In this document: piece after piece, positions 9,405-17,358 of the stretch
How positions within the stretch are numbered: position 1 is the stretch's first letter
How the letters are laid out: every line of letters begins with the position of its first letter
Position numbers and translations under genes: made by a program
The notes under the pieces: generated by a model
Seen by the model: only the letters and a program-made list of their open reading frames with translations
Told to the model about the DNA's origin: nothing
The model's database searches: none
Origin: Lachnospiraceae bacterium
Lineage (GTDB): Bacteria; Bacillota; Clostridia; Lachnospirales; Lachnospiraceae
Length of the DNA: 64,000 nucleotides
Assembly: GCA_028689655.1 (NCBI GenBank)
Contig: JAQVCT010000007.1
Span: forward strand, 1-64,000
Reading direction: 5' to 3'

Positions 9405-9431
9405 TGACTTGATTACTTTGTAATCAAGTCA
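9405..9431. repeat. Perfect inverted repeat, 12-bp arms
   Basis: TGACTTGATTAC at 9405-9416 and its exact complement at 9420-9431 are separated by TTT. The repeat lies between the divergent CheX/REC gene and the lipoprotein gene. No T run follows on either strand, so an operator is more likely than a terminator. Confidence 0.7.
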
Positions 9432-9535
9432 TATTATATCATAATAGCATATTTTAGCAAAAAATGTTTTATTTTATCTCTTTTCATGATACAATAATAG
9501 CGTTTTATTATAACGTGAAGGAAAAGGTAATTCAC

Positions 9536-10129
9536 ATGAAAAAGAAAACATTATTATCAATATTGCTAATCACAATAGCTCTGTGTGGCTGTGGAAGTGC
9601 GGACAGTACCACCAATGCTCCCATGGAAGAGGAAAATACTGAGATGGAATCCTCCACCGCGGCTTCGGAGATTGCTATGAATGACGTGGCAAATGCTCCA
9701 ATCGAAGATGCCAAAGCAATCGAGATAACGGAATCCACCGTAGTCTATAAAAGCGGGCAATACGAATTGATTCCCGGTGGAATTGCTTCTATGACTGTAG
9801 AAAATGCAAATGACAAACTGCTGACAAACATCACATTAAAATTCGATGGTAAGCAAAAAGATCTGGAAGCTGCCGTATCAAATGCAGTTATCGAAAATGC
9901 CCAGGGATTTGCTTCTGTGAATCTATCCATAAAAAGCGGTCCAACAGAAGAATATGTGTATCTCTACGATCTGGAAAATTCCTTTTCCATTGAGGATAGC
10001 AATTCTGCTGAATCTTACGGCGATTTTCTCGCCTCCTATGGGCAGGACACCACGATAGATGAAGATACACAGAATAAGATCCATGATTTCCTCACAGATG
10101 CAAAAGACTATCTAAACATTACTGAATAG
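9536..10129 (+). CDS. Secreted lipoprotein of unknown function
   Basis: 197 residues beginning MKKKTLLSILLITIALCGCGSADS: a lipoprotein signal peptide with the lipidation Cys most likely the second one in LCGC, then an acidic Ser/Thr/Glu linker (residues 22-60), then a globular region with alternating strands (VVYKSGQYELIPGGIASMTV, NITLKFDGKQKDLEAAV). No catalytic motif or family is recognised. The start chosen is the ATG at 9536-9538, after a GGAAAAGG site; an upstream in-frame Met lacks one. It is one of few plus-strand genes in the window and is monocistronic, since the terminator stem begins inside its last codons. Confidence 0.8.
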   Translation: MKKKTLLSILLITIALCGCGSADSTTNAPMEEENTEMESSTAASEIAMNDVANAPIEDAKAIEITESTVVYKSGQYELIPGGIASMTVENANDKLLTNITLKFDGKQKDLEAAVSNAVIENAQGFASVNLSIKSGPTEEYVYLYDLENSFSIEDSNSAESYGDFLASYGQDTTIDEDTQNKIHDFLTDAKDYLNITE

Positions 10130-10139
10130 ATAGTCTTTT
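10102..10139. terminator. Bidirectional terminator
   Basis: A perfect 13-bp stem, AAAAGACTATCTA (10102-10114) and its complement (10127-10139), surrounds a 12-nt loop and overlaps the lipoprotein stop codon. A-runs and T-runs on both sides let it serve the convergent sugar transferase gene ending at 10154 as well. Confidence 0.85.
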
Positions 10140-10153
10140 CTATTTATACCTGT

Positions 10154-11581
10154 CTACTTCGATCCCTTCCCCATAAAAATCACCCAAATAGTCTTAAACA
10201 GGATCTTAATGTCCAGGCTCAGTGACCAGTTATCGATGTAATCAAGATCCAGCTTCACGACCTGTTCAAAATCATCAATGTCACTTCTGCCGCTCACCTG
10301 CCACAGTCCGGTAAGACCGGGCGTCATGCATAAGCGTCTCCTGTAATACAGGCTGTACTGTTCGAACTCGTCCACCGTGGGCGGTCTCGTGCCGATGAGA
10401 CTCATATCTCCGCGGAGCACATTATAGAACTGAGGCAGCTCATCGATACTGGTCTTTCGCAGGAATTTTCCCACCTTTGTGATACGTGGATCATTCTCTA
10501 TCTTAAACATCAGTCCCCGGACTTCATTCTGATCCTGCAGCTCCTTTTTCCGTTCCTCCGCATCTGTATACATGGAGCGGAACTTATAGAACTGGAACCT
10601 CCGTCCATTCTTCCCGATACGTGTCTGGGAGAAAAAGATGGGACCCGGTGAATCCACTTTAATGGCGATGGCAACAAATGGCAGCATCACCAGTGTCATG
10701 CATAATCCCACGATACTTCCCAGGATATCCATCAGTCTCTTGATCATCCGTCTCTGGTAATCCACATGATAAGCAGAATATGTCACCACCGTATAGCTGC
10801 CAAATTTCCCCACACTGCTCTCACTGTTATTCCATCCGATAATGTCAATGCTGTAATGACAGCAGACCCCCATGGATTCGAAATCGTTGATCATGGCCCT
10901 GACCATGGAATTGGGCAGATTCTCCACCCTGATAAATACCTCGTCAAAAGCCAGTTGTTTGGAGACTTCCATGAGATTCTCCCTGTTGGCCACGATGGGA
11001 ATCTCGTCACAGGACACCCCGATCATGTCCCCGTCCACTACTGCGATGGCTGAGATCTGGTATCCGATGTCAAGCCCCTTCTGTATGGTTTCGATGGTCT
11101 CTTTTAACTTCTCCTGCTCCGTGACCACGATGACCTTCGTCAGGTTGTGCTCGCTCTGCATATAGTGACGCAGTACCTTTTTCAGCACCGCGTGGGCAGC
11201 AAAGGTCAGTGCGATATTCATGATTAGGAAGTAGACATACGTCAATCTGGAATAGTACTCCGTGAGCTTCATCAAAAAGAGTACACAGCCCACTACTACC
11301 ACCATACAGAGATTATACTTGATGATGCTGGACAGCTCCAGGAGATATCCTCTGGCGCAGAACCCCTTGTTCCAGTCAATGAGAAGACTGAAAATGGCAC
11401 AGAATAGCATGAGGCAGATGCAGCCCAGATAATGGACTCTTATGTCCGACTGTCCCAGGGCACGCAAACTGCCGAATCGGATCTCCAACGCCACAAAATA
11501 GGAAATAATGATGGCGATAATATCCACTGCCAACAGCCAGTATAGTTCTATGATCTTTGTTCTCTGATTTGATTGATTCAA
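10154..11581 (-). CDS. Undecaprenyl-phosphate phosphoglycosyltransferase (copy 1)
   Basis: Polyprenyl-glycosylphosphotransferase that transfers a sugar-1-phosphate to undecaprenyl phosphate and starts repeat-unit synthesis for surface polysaccharide. 475 residues: an N-terminal hydrophobic region with about four TM helices, a CoA-binding-like middle domain, then one TM helix and the catalytic domain (DILGSIVGLCMTL; KVDSPGPIFFSQTRIGK; FYKFRSMYTDA; RKTSIDELPQFYNVLRGDMS; GTRPP; TPGLTGLWQVSGRSD). The start is TTG (11579-11581), with GGAGGG about 7-10 nt upstream and no ATG available nearby. Its product is about 98% identical to the copy at 23507-24934: I count 10 substitutions and the same length and start. 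It is separated from the rest of the capsule locus by 12 kb of accessory DNA. It appears intact. Confidence 0.95.
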   Translation of the reverse strand: MNQSNQRTKIIELYWLLAVDIIAIIISYFVALEIRFGSLRALGQSDIRVHYLGCICLMLFCAIFSLLIDWNKGFCARGYLLELSSIIKYNLCMVVVVGCVLFLMKLTEYYSRLTYVYFLIMNIALTFAAHAVLKKVLRHYMQSEHNLTKVIVVTEQEKLKETIETIQKGLDIGYQISAIAVVDGDMIGVSCDEIPIVANRENLMEVSKQLAFDEVFIRVENLPNSMVRAMINDFESMGVCCHYSIDIIGWNNSESSVGKFGSYTVVTYSAYHVDYQRRMIKRLMDILGSIVGLCMTLVMLPFVAIAIKVDSPGPIFFSQTRIGKNGRRFQFYKFRSMYTDAEERKKELQDQNEVRGLMFKIENDPRITKVGKFLRKTSIDELPQFYNVLRGDMSLIGTRPPTVDEFEQYSLYYRRRLCMTPGLTGLWQVSGRSDIDDFEQVVKLDLDYIDNWSLSLDIKILFKTIWVIFMGKGSK

Positions 11582-11689
11582 TGCCTGCCCTCCAATATGT
11601 CACTATGGTCTATTTTGTACTTGCAACTAATAACACCATAGACAATCTGTAGGTATATTCTATCACGCTGTGACCATTAACGCCACCTG

Positions 11690-12727
11690 TCATGAAAGAA
11701 AATAGTTTGGTAAACGTTTTTGTCTGATAAGGTTCTCCAAAATAGTTTCTGCTTGCATTTCATCCACTGCTTTTATCGTGTGGCGCGACTTCTCATCCTG
11801 ACGGTAGTGCACATCTACCGTTAAACCATTGTCTGTGCGGGTAAAGAAAATTTCCGACACCGGGCTGTCAAGAGGAGCCAGCACCCTCAATGCCATGGTT
11901 TGTGAGACTTCCAGAGAGCGCACCGTTGCACATACCGTTTCGTATGTAAAGTTTGAGGTAGGAATCCCATCCACGCCCACAAAACAGAAAACCATCTCTG
12001 GGGAAGGAGTAAGCGGGACAGCGGTAGGTGTGGGTAACTGCTCATCATCAGCAATTGCCTCACCGCCTAGAAACACAATGTAAGCGTTCTTGTCTCCTGT
12101 AGCCACATCGGGAAGGACTTTTTTCAGATACTCTGCTGCTTTGTCGCGGTCGTCACTGTAACGTAATCCGCTGGCCCAGACATTCTGCGCTTCATCCACG
12201 CAGCACAGAACATAGTCCTCCGCACCCTCATCAAACCAAAACACACCGCGAATATCCGCAAGCCGCATGGCCTCTTTGTCCAAAATCCACTTGCGTCCGA
12301 TATACACTGAGCCGAAGATGTATGGTTCCAGATCCATATCTGCATTAATAGAGTCGATGACATCACGAAAGCTCTCAAAGCCTTTCCTTTGTGTCAAAAC
12401 AGATTTTCCAAGCATTGTATGGGTGGGGATTATCTGCCATACACCCCGCACTACATTAAAAAGCCCGATAGCACCGATAATGAAAAAAAGACCGGCCATG
12501 CAAAGCGGAATAAGTTGTTCTGCATTTATACCCCTCTGTGTCAGCCCTGACATCAGCTTACGGAGCAGGATATTGACACCGCCGCCGGTTTGTACTGCGG
12601 TTCCCATTCCATCCTTAAGTATCATAACTCCGGCATAGCCGCCAATTCCCACCAGTGCCAGACCTCGCCAAATGTAAGTAAAGTAAAAGCGTTTCTGCTT
12701 GCTTAACGTCTTTGTCGCAAGTGACAT
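11690..12727 (-). CDS. Membrane protein of unknown function, TetR-led operon
   Basis: 345 residues from MSLATKTLSKQKRF; the ATG at 12725-12727 follows GGGAGGTGAAATA. There are two hydrophobic segments (YIWRGLALVGIGGYAGVMIL; LIPLCMAGLFFIIGAIGLF) and then a soluble region of about 230 residues that may hold two related alpha/beta subdomains: YIVFLGGEAIADDEQ, and a Pro-rich hinge PTPTAVPLTPSPEM before the second half. No family or catalytic residues are recognised. It is the last gene of a compact four-gene unit with a TetR regulator, a 4-TM protein and a Sel1-repeat protein; the 23-bp gap to the Sel1 gene suggests co-transcription. Confidence 0.75.
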   Translation of the reverse strand: MSLATKTLSKQKRFYFTYIWRGLALVGIGGYAGVMILKDGMGTAVQTGGGVNILLRKLMSGLTQRGINAEQLIPLCMAGLFFIIGAIGLFNVVRGVWQIIPTHTMLGKSVLTQRKGFESFRDVIDSINADMDLEPYIFGSVYIGRKWILDKEAMRLADIRGVFWFDEGAEDYVLCCVDEAQNVWASGLRYSDDRDKAAEYLKKVLPDVATGDKNAYIVFLGGEAIADDEQLPTPTAVPLTPSPEMVFCFVGVDGIPTSNFTYETVCATVRSLEVSQTMALRVLAPLDSPVSEIFFTRTDNGLTVDVHYRQDEKSRHTIKAVDEMQAETILENLIRQKRLPNYFLS

Positions 12728-12750
12728 TATTTCACCTCCCATGCCAATGC

Positions 12751-13437
12751 TTAGTTAATGCGTTTCCATCGCTTCAATATTTTACTCTCCTTGTAATGTG
12801 TCATCTTCTCTATAGCCTTGGGCCAGCCGCCTGCTGCCACCATAGAATAGTAATAACCGGCCGAATTATCCCGTTTTGGAAAACCCCGCCCTGTTTCAAA
12901 GGCCTCGCCCAAATCCCAGAACAGCTGCAGCATATCCTCGTCCCAGTCAAACTGTGACTGCTCCGCCATCTGTTGGGATGTACCCTCATTGGGATAGTTG
13001 TAATCAAGCGCAGCATTCAGCAAGGTAAGCCCACTCTTTAAATCCTCTGGCGTACCAAGCCCATAAGTCATGCAGTGGCCTTTCCACATCTTGGCGATTT
13101 CGTCGTTTTGCTCGGCGGCTTTACATATCCAGAAATATGCCTGCGCCTCATCCTTTTGCACAAGCTTACCCCATAGAAGAAGCTTGCCCAGTCGGGTCTG
13201 GCAGGTACTGTTTCCCTGCTTTGCGCCCTGCTCATAGGCAGCAATCGCTTTTTCGGGACAAGCGGACGTGCCGATTCCACGCTCGTACTGAAATCCCACA
13301 TCATACCATGCACGGGCAAAACCATTCTGTGCCAGTGTCTCAAAAGCAGCCAGTGATTCCTCATATTTTCTTTCCTCAAACAGCTGGTTAGCATACCGAA
13401 TATCTTCCTCTGTTTTGTGCGATAAATATTCTCCCAT
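12751..13437 (-). CDS. Sel1-like tetratricopeptide repeat protein
   Basis: 228 residues with Sel1-type helical repeats: YDVGFQYERGIGTSACPEKAIAAYEQGAKQG is followed by RLGKLLLWGKLVQKDEAQAYFWICKAAEQ and WKGHCMTYGLGTPEDLKSG. The C-terminus has a degenerate repeat with a bulky aromatic stretch (YYYSMVAAGGWPKAIEKM). No signal peptide, so probably a cytoplasmic protein-protein scaffold. The ATG at 13435-13437 (MGEYLSHK) is preferred to a TTG two codons upstream because AAGGAG is 9 nt away. It sits between two membrane-protein genes of the same operon. Confidence 0.85.
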   Translation of the reverse strand: MGEYLSHKTEEDIRYANQLFEERKYEESLAAFETLAQNGFARAWYDVGFQYERGIGTSACPEKAIAAYEQGAKQGNSTCQTRLGKLLLWGKLVQKDEAQAYFWICKAAEQNDEIAKMWKGHCMTYGLGTPEDLKSGLTLLNAALDYNYPNEGTSQQMAEQSQFDWDEDMLQLFWDLGEAFETGRGFPKRDNSAGYYYSMVAAGGWPKAIEKMTHYKESKILKRWKRIN

Positions 13438-13452
13438 AATCAAATTCTCCTT

Positions 13453-13935
13453 TTACTTTATATTTTTATCATAGTGAATGACCTGACGAAGAAATGGCAT
13501 AGCACCTACTCCGATTAATATCAGACCGATCAGCAATTCCTTTACAAATTTTACTATAAAATCTGCGGTGAACGCAATTTCCGGAACGAGCAGAAACGCG
13601 TCAAGAAGCGTAATCTCATATTCCACGTTGAGTTCGTTATAGATATCCATGCTCCAGCATAGGAATACGGTTGCCACCAGCACCACAACTGAAATAACGA
13701 TAGCAGTAACAACGCCGCCCAATTTTTCACTCTTAGAAAGCAGTGCATACCCCTTGCAGGCACAGAATACTATGGCAATACCGGCGACGGATGCGATAAT
13801 GCCAATCTGATACAGCACGACCCATAATACGGCACCCAGCAGTGCACCAATTATGGCACCAATTACGCCGAGAGCAGGGTTGGTGTGCGTTTCCATGATT
13901 GTACCGCCAAGACTTTCATCCGATAATTTACTCAT
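13453..13935 (-). CDS. Small multi-pass membrane protein
   Basis: 160 residues with four likely TM segments (GVIGAIIGALLGAVLWVVLY, IIASVAGIAIVFCACKGYAL, VVTAIVISVVVLVATVFLCW, LLIGLILIGVGAMPFL). No known family is recognised. Its start codon overlaps the end of the tetR gene by 8 bp, so translation is probably coupled. It may be the target gene of that regulator (inference from position). Confidence 0.78.
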   Translation of the reverse strand: MSKLSDESLGGTIMETHTNPALGVIGAIIGALLGAVLWVVLYQIGIIASVAGIAIVFCACKGYALLSKSEKLGGVVTAIVISVVVLVATVFLCWSMDIYNELNVEYEITLLDAFLLVPEIAFTADFIVKFVKELLIGLILIGVGAMPFLRQVIHYDKNIK

Positions 13936-14518
13936 ACTTATCTACCCCTTCTGTGCTTTTTTCTTTATAAACTCTTAAAAAACCATCGTATGCATTTACT
14001 AAGAGTTCAGTTATTTCATCATCACTTACTGCAAAAGGATTGGTTGCAATCATTGAAGCAATCCCATGCGCAATCATCCAAAGACTGATAAACATTTTCT
14101 TTGATGGCTGTGCAGGAAGTCCTGTCATTTTTATGAGCGCGTCAATTCCTCCATAGTCGTTATTCTGATCAACCATTTCGTAAAGACTTTGATATTTTAA
14201 AAAGTTGGACATAAAAAACAGCTTAAATAGGTTCGGCTCATCTTTAGCAAAATGAACCGTTGCAAGCCCAAGTGACAAGATAGAATTTTCCTTTCGCATT
14301 GACAAAGACATGACCTCTTGAAAAATCTTTCCCGCCTCTTGAAGAACAACTTCTTTAAGATCGCTCATTGCCCCATATACTCGAAAAATTGGTCGTGTGG
14401 AGCAGCCAAGCTCCCTTGCAAGTTCTCTGGCATTCAGAGCAGACTCACCCTTTTCACGAACAATTTTAACTGCAGCTTCTATTATTTGCGTCTCTGAAAC
14501 TTTAATGCTCGGCGGCAT
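13928..14518 (-). CDS. TetR/AcrR family transcriptional regulator
   Basis: 196 residues. The N-terminal helix-turn-helix is clear (QIIEAAVKIVREKGESALNARELARELGCSTRPIFRVYGA), followed by a ligand-binding region of the usual length, with LFKLFFMSNFL and ISLWMIAHGIASM typical of the TetR_C_WHG-like group. The start is the ATG at 14516-14518, preceded by AAGGAGAATTAAA; a 12-codon in-frame extension is rejected. It is first in an operon with three genes of unknown function. The palindrome between its promoter and start codon suggests autorepression. Its ligand is unknown. Confidence 0.9.
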   Translation of the reverse strand: MPPSIKVSETQIIEAAVKIVREKGESALNARELARELGCSTRPIFRVYGAMSDLKEVVLQEAGKIFQEVMSLSMRKENSILSLGLATVHFAKDEPNLFKLFFMSNFLKYQSLYEMVDQNNDYGGIDALIKMTGLPAQPSKKMFISLWMIAHGIASMIATNPFAVSDDEITELLVNAYDGFLRVYKEKSTEGVDKYE

Positions 14519-14539
14519 TTTAATTCTCCTTTTAATTGG

Positions 14540-14597
14540 TATGCGTTGTTGCATAACATTAGTTACCTATTCTATAATAAACACCCAATTTTGTCAA
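14540..14597 (-). promoter_or_regulatory. tetR promoter and candidate operator
   Basis: Minus strand: TTGACA at 14592-14597, 17-nt spacer, TAGAAT at 14569-14574. Between the -10 box and the tetR start lies the palindrome TATGC-GTTGTT-GCATA (14540-14555, plus strand), a good candidate operator for the TetR protein. Confidence 0.7.
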
Positions 14598-14694
14598 GTC
14601 AACGGATACTTGAGTTTCCGCAGATTTATCCACAGAAGCTTTGTTACAATAGGTCTTTTATAGACAACTTTCAAAAAATGTAAGAAATCATCAC

Positions 14695-14935
14695 ATTAGA
14701 GTAAAGATTTTTCCGTACTCTTTTCGCTTCTGTTCTAGCTGTTCAATTGTATATCCTCTTGCAATGCATATAGATTACAAAACTTCCAAAACATCTGCCA
14801 TTTCTTCTAAGTTTTATCTTGCTGATATTCTGCCACTTCTTCATCTAACTTTTTCTCCAGTTGCACAATATATTCAGTTTCTGTTAATGTATGGCATGGC
14901 TTGTTAAAATGCTATGAATGTCTTTCATAGCAAGA
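14695..14935 (-). pseudogene. Remnant of a phosphoribosyl-ATP pyrophosphohydrolase-like (MazG-type) protein
   Basis: Minus-strand reading gives HTLTETEYIVQLEKKLDEEV-AEYQQDKT, then a frameshift into LEEMADVLEVL, an in-frame stop, and SICIARGYTIEQLEQKRKEY. The ExxxELAEY...EELADxxEV pattern is that of the small all-alpha NTP pyrophosphohydrolase-like proteins common in Clostridia, normally about 100 residues. The N-terminal part (NKLVRDKIPEII in intact relatives) is no longer readable. At least one frameshift and one stop make it non-functional. Confidence 0.65.
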
Positions 14936-14977
14936 TTACGAACTTCTCGTAGTCGGGAACATATCAAAAAGTATAGC

Positions 14978-15751
14978 TTATGCATGGTTCCCGGTAATCC
15001 AGCACCATTTTGCGATTTCTCCAATTAAGTCATCATCAATTTTTCCATAGGGAATACGAATAGTACCCTTATCCGTTTTGTATTTTGAAAGCTGTTCTGC
15101 AAAATGCTCTACTGCTGCTGGTCCCGGATAAAAACCAATATGTTTCTTTGATGCAGCAAAATGCAGGATATTATGGTTTTTCCAGAATGTTGGCATACTC
15201 CATGATATACGTTCCTCTGCCTCCGGCAATGCTGATGACAGTATATTTCGCATATGAAATAAATCAACCTGAATATTTTCATCCTGTCCTGCAATATATT
15301 CATCCATCGATTTGGGCTTTTCTCCGCAAAAATGACTCTGATTTTTGTTCTTGAACTCTCTCTTACATTTTGGGCATTTCCACATTTTCTGTTCTTCCTG
15401 AGAACAACGTTTTATCTTATCCATTGCTTTTCCCTGTGCAAGTTCATCCACCAGTTTATCCAGGTACCTGATTTCCTGCATAAGAGGCTCCTCTATAGTT
15501 TCTATCCTAATACCGCAGATAGAACCAGTAATTCGTTTTCGTTCTGGATTAAGCTGGGGAGCCTTCTGAAAAAATTCACCATACGGAATATCACGCTGCT
15601 CAAAGCCAATGATATCTCCCTCCGTATATCCTGTCAACCACATGATAATCTCATCAACTTCTTCTTTTGTTCTTCCCTTGCGAAGTGCTTTGTTTACCAA
15701 AGCTGCATATATTTTTTGAAAACTCATTTTATATACTTTTTCATGATCCAT
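14978..15751 (-). CDS. DUF2200 / zinc-ribbon / DUF1801 fusion protein
   Basis: 257 residues with three parts. Residues 1-115 match DUF2200 (VYKMSFQKIYAALVNKALRKGRTKEEVDEIIMWLTGY). Residues 123-140 carry a short zinc-finger-like stretch (WKCPKCKREF...HFCGEKP; three Cys and one His visible). Residues 143-257 match the DUF1801/YdhG-like fold (MDEYIAGQDENIQ, ISWSMPTFWKNHNILHFAASKKHIGFYPGP, GTIRIPYG). Both domains usually occur as separate small proteins of unknown function, so this is an uncommon composite. No TM or signal. It is monocistronic and lies between relics. Confidence 0.85.
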   Translation of the reverse strand: MDHEKVYKMSFQKIYAALVNKALRKGRTKEEVDEIIMWLTGYTEGDIIGFEQRDIPYGEFFQKAPQLNPERKRITGSICGIRIETIEEPLMQEIRYLDKLVDELAQGKAMDKIKRCSQEEQKMWKCPKCKREFKNKNQSHFCGEKPKSMDEYIAGQDENIQVDLFHMRNILSSALPEAEERISWSMPTFWKNHNILHFAASKKHIGFYPGPAAVEHFAEQLSKYKTDKGTIRIPYGKIDDDLIGEIAKWCWITGNHA

Positions 15752-16216
15752 TTTATTCTTTCATCCTTTTTGTAACTGCATCAACTATTTATGCCACAAG
15801 CTGTGGTGCTTTTATTCCAACTCTTTTTCAATCTCTTCTATGGATGGTAACTATATTTGTCTCTTCTTATCTTTCCCCATGTATTTTCTGTTATCCATAT
15901 AAAGGATTACTGACCTGCTGGCTTGGATTCTTTGACAATTACCCGTTTCTCTGATTTGCAATATTTTCTGTACTATGTTACCTTATAAAAAGTTCGTGTT
16001 ACTTGTACACTATTCTTCGGTCTATGACCATCATGGCATCTCGCCATAATTTCCAACACTATGTAACTGTCAACTCGGTATGATTTATGAAACACAAGAT
16101 AGTTCTATTTCATTTACACTCATTATTACGTCATTTGCAAAATATATCAATTGCTAAGCTTAAAATAACATGTTTCGCATATTCTCATGCCACACATCTG
16201 CCAAGGAGGAACCTAT
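15752..16216. other. Intergenic stretch carrying the leader of an Rpn element
   Basis: No gene is seen. The part from about 16000 (GGCATCTCGCCATAATTTCC, AACACTATGTAACTG) is repeated with changes at 25070-25120, upstream of another Rpn relic. It is therefore the conserved 5' leader of that family. AAGGAGGAACCTAT ahead of the ATG at 16217 is its ribosome site. Confidence 0.6.
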
Positions 16217-17175
16217 ATGGCAAATCACACTTCTAATATCTGCACTTCTCACTATGACACTTCTATTCTCGATTCAGCAACCGGAAACGTCCCTACAGCC
16301 TCACCAATGACTACCTGTTCCGTGCTGTCATGCAGGATAACAAAAATGTCTTGAAAGGGCTTGTCTGCTCACTGCTCCATCTAAAGGAAAAAGAAATCAA
16401 TTCCATTGATATTCGAAATCCCATCATCTTGGGGGAACAAATTGACTCCAAAACTTTTATCCTGGATCTGAAGATTCTTCTAAATGATAAGGAATTAGTT
16501 AATATCGAAATGCAGATTACTAATTATCTGGACTGGCCTGATCGTTCCATTGGATATCTTTCCAGAGAGTTTGACCAGTTGAACCGCGGTTCGGCTTACT
16601 CAAATGTCCTCCCCGTTCATCAGATCGGAATCCTTAACTTCACTTTGTTTCCTGAATGCCCTGAATTCTATGCCACCAATAAGATAATGAATGTAAGAAA
16701 TCATCACATCTATAGTGACAAATTCACCCTGTCTGTGCTAGACTTAACTCAGATACATATCGCTATTTGGAGCACGCTGATGCGTGCGTAGGTCATCAAC
16801 CTACGGTTGGTGACATTTTCTGAGAAAGATATCTCACATCAATTAGATTACTGGGCTAAACTCTTTCTCGCCAAAACATGGGAGGATATTAAAATGTTAG
16901 CAGAGAAAAATGAAACCATCAAAGAAGCCGCTGCTACCATGTATGTCATGAGTGCAGACGAAAAAATCCGTATGCAGTGTGAAGCAAGAGAACGCTATGA
17001 ATATGAACAAAAAGCTGCTGTTGGCTGTGGGTTAAAACTTGGTGAAGAAAAAGAACGCAAACATTTCGCTTCCCTTACCAATCGCCTCAAAGCAGACCAT
17101 CGCGACGATGAAATAATAACCGCCGCTACTGATCCACAATATTGTGAAAAATTATATAAGGAATATCAGTTGTAA
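16217..17175 (+). pseudogene. Rpn-type PD-(D/E)XK nuclease/putative transposase, broken copy 1
   Basis: The family (recombination-promoting nuclease, PDDEXK_2) is recognised from the N-terminal phrase LTNDYLFRAVMQDNKNVLK (split here), the nuclease core FILDLKILLNDKELVNIEMQ and the C-terminal QLDYWAKLFLAKTWEDIKM. The gene would start at the ATG at 16217 (MANHTSNICTSHYDTSILD). It is broken twice. A missing C in the run at about 16291-16293 (three C, versus four in copy 2) shifts the frame before YSLTND. An insertion of about 54 bp at about 16766-16819, made of two small hairpins, ends the frame after IHIA and removes the link to the C-terminal third. The nuclease core is intact, but the product would be fragments. 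Confidence 0.85.
16766..16819 (+). repeat. About 54-bp hairpin-rich insertion inside the Rpn gene
   Basis: Present in copy 1 and absent from the same place in copy 2. It contains GCACGC-TGAT-GCGTGC (16772-16787) directly followed by GTAGGT-CATCA-ACCTAC (16788-16804). Its form is that of a very small palindromic repeat element; no open frame. Confidence 0.6.
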
Positions 17176-17229
17176 CATTCCTATTATTTGTAGCCGAAAG
17201 ATTATCATTAGGGGAATTGCTGTCACGAA

Positions 17230-17358
17230 ACCATTATTAGAGGGTGTGCTATCGAACTGCCACTGGATAAATACCGTATTCCCATTGACGAACCAAAAGA
17301 AGAAAGCCAGATTACCGGTCTAGTCTATGGAAACTATCCGTTAGCCTCGGGTCTATAA
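17230..17358 (+). pseudogene. Unrecognised coding fragment
   Basis: In one plus-strand frame the text reads ELPLDKYRIPIDEPKEESQI then TGLVYGNYP before a stop. The composition looks like protein, but there is no start or ribosome site, and it runs into the 3' end of the FRG gene on the other strand. It may be the tail of a lost gene. Weak evidence. Confidence 0.25.
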
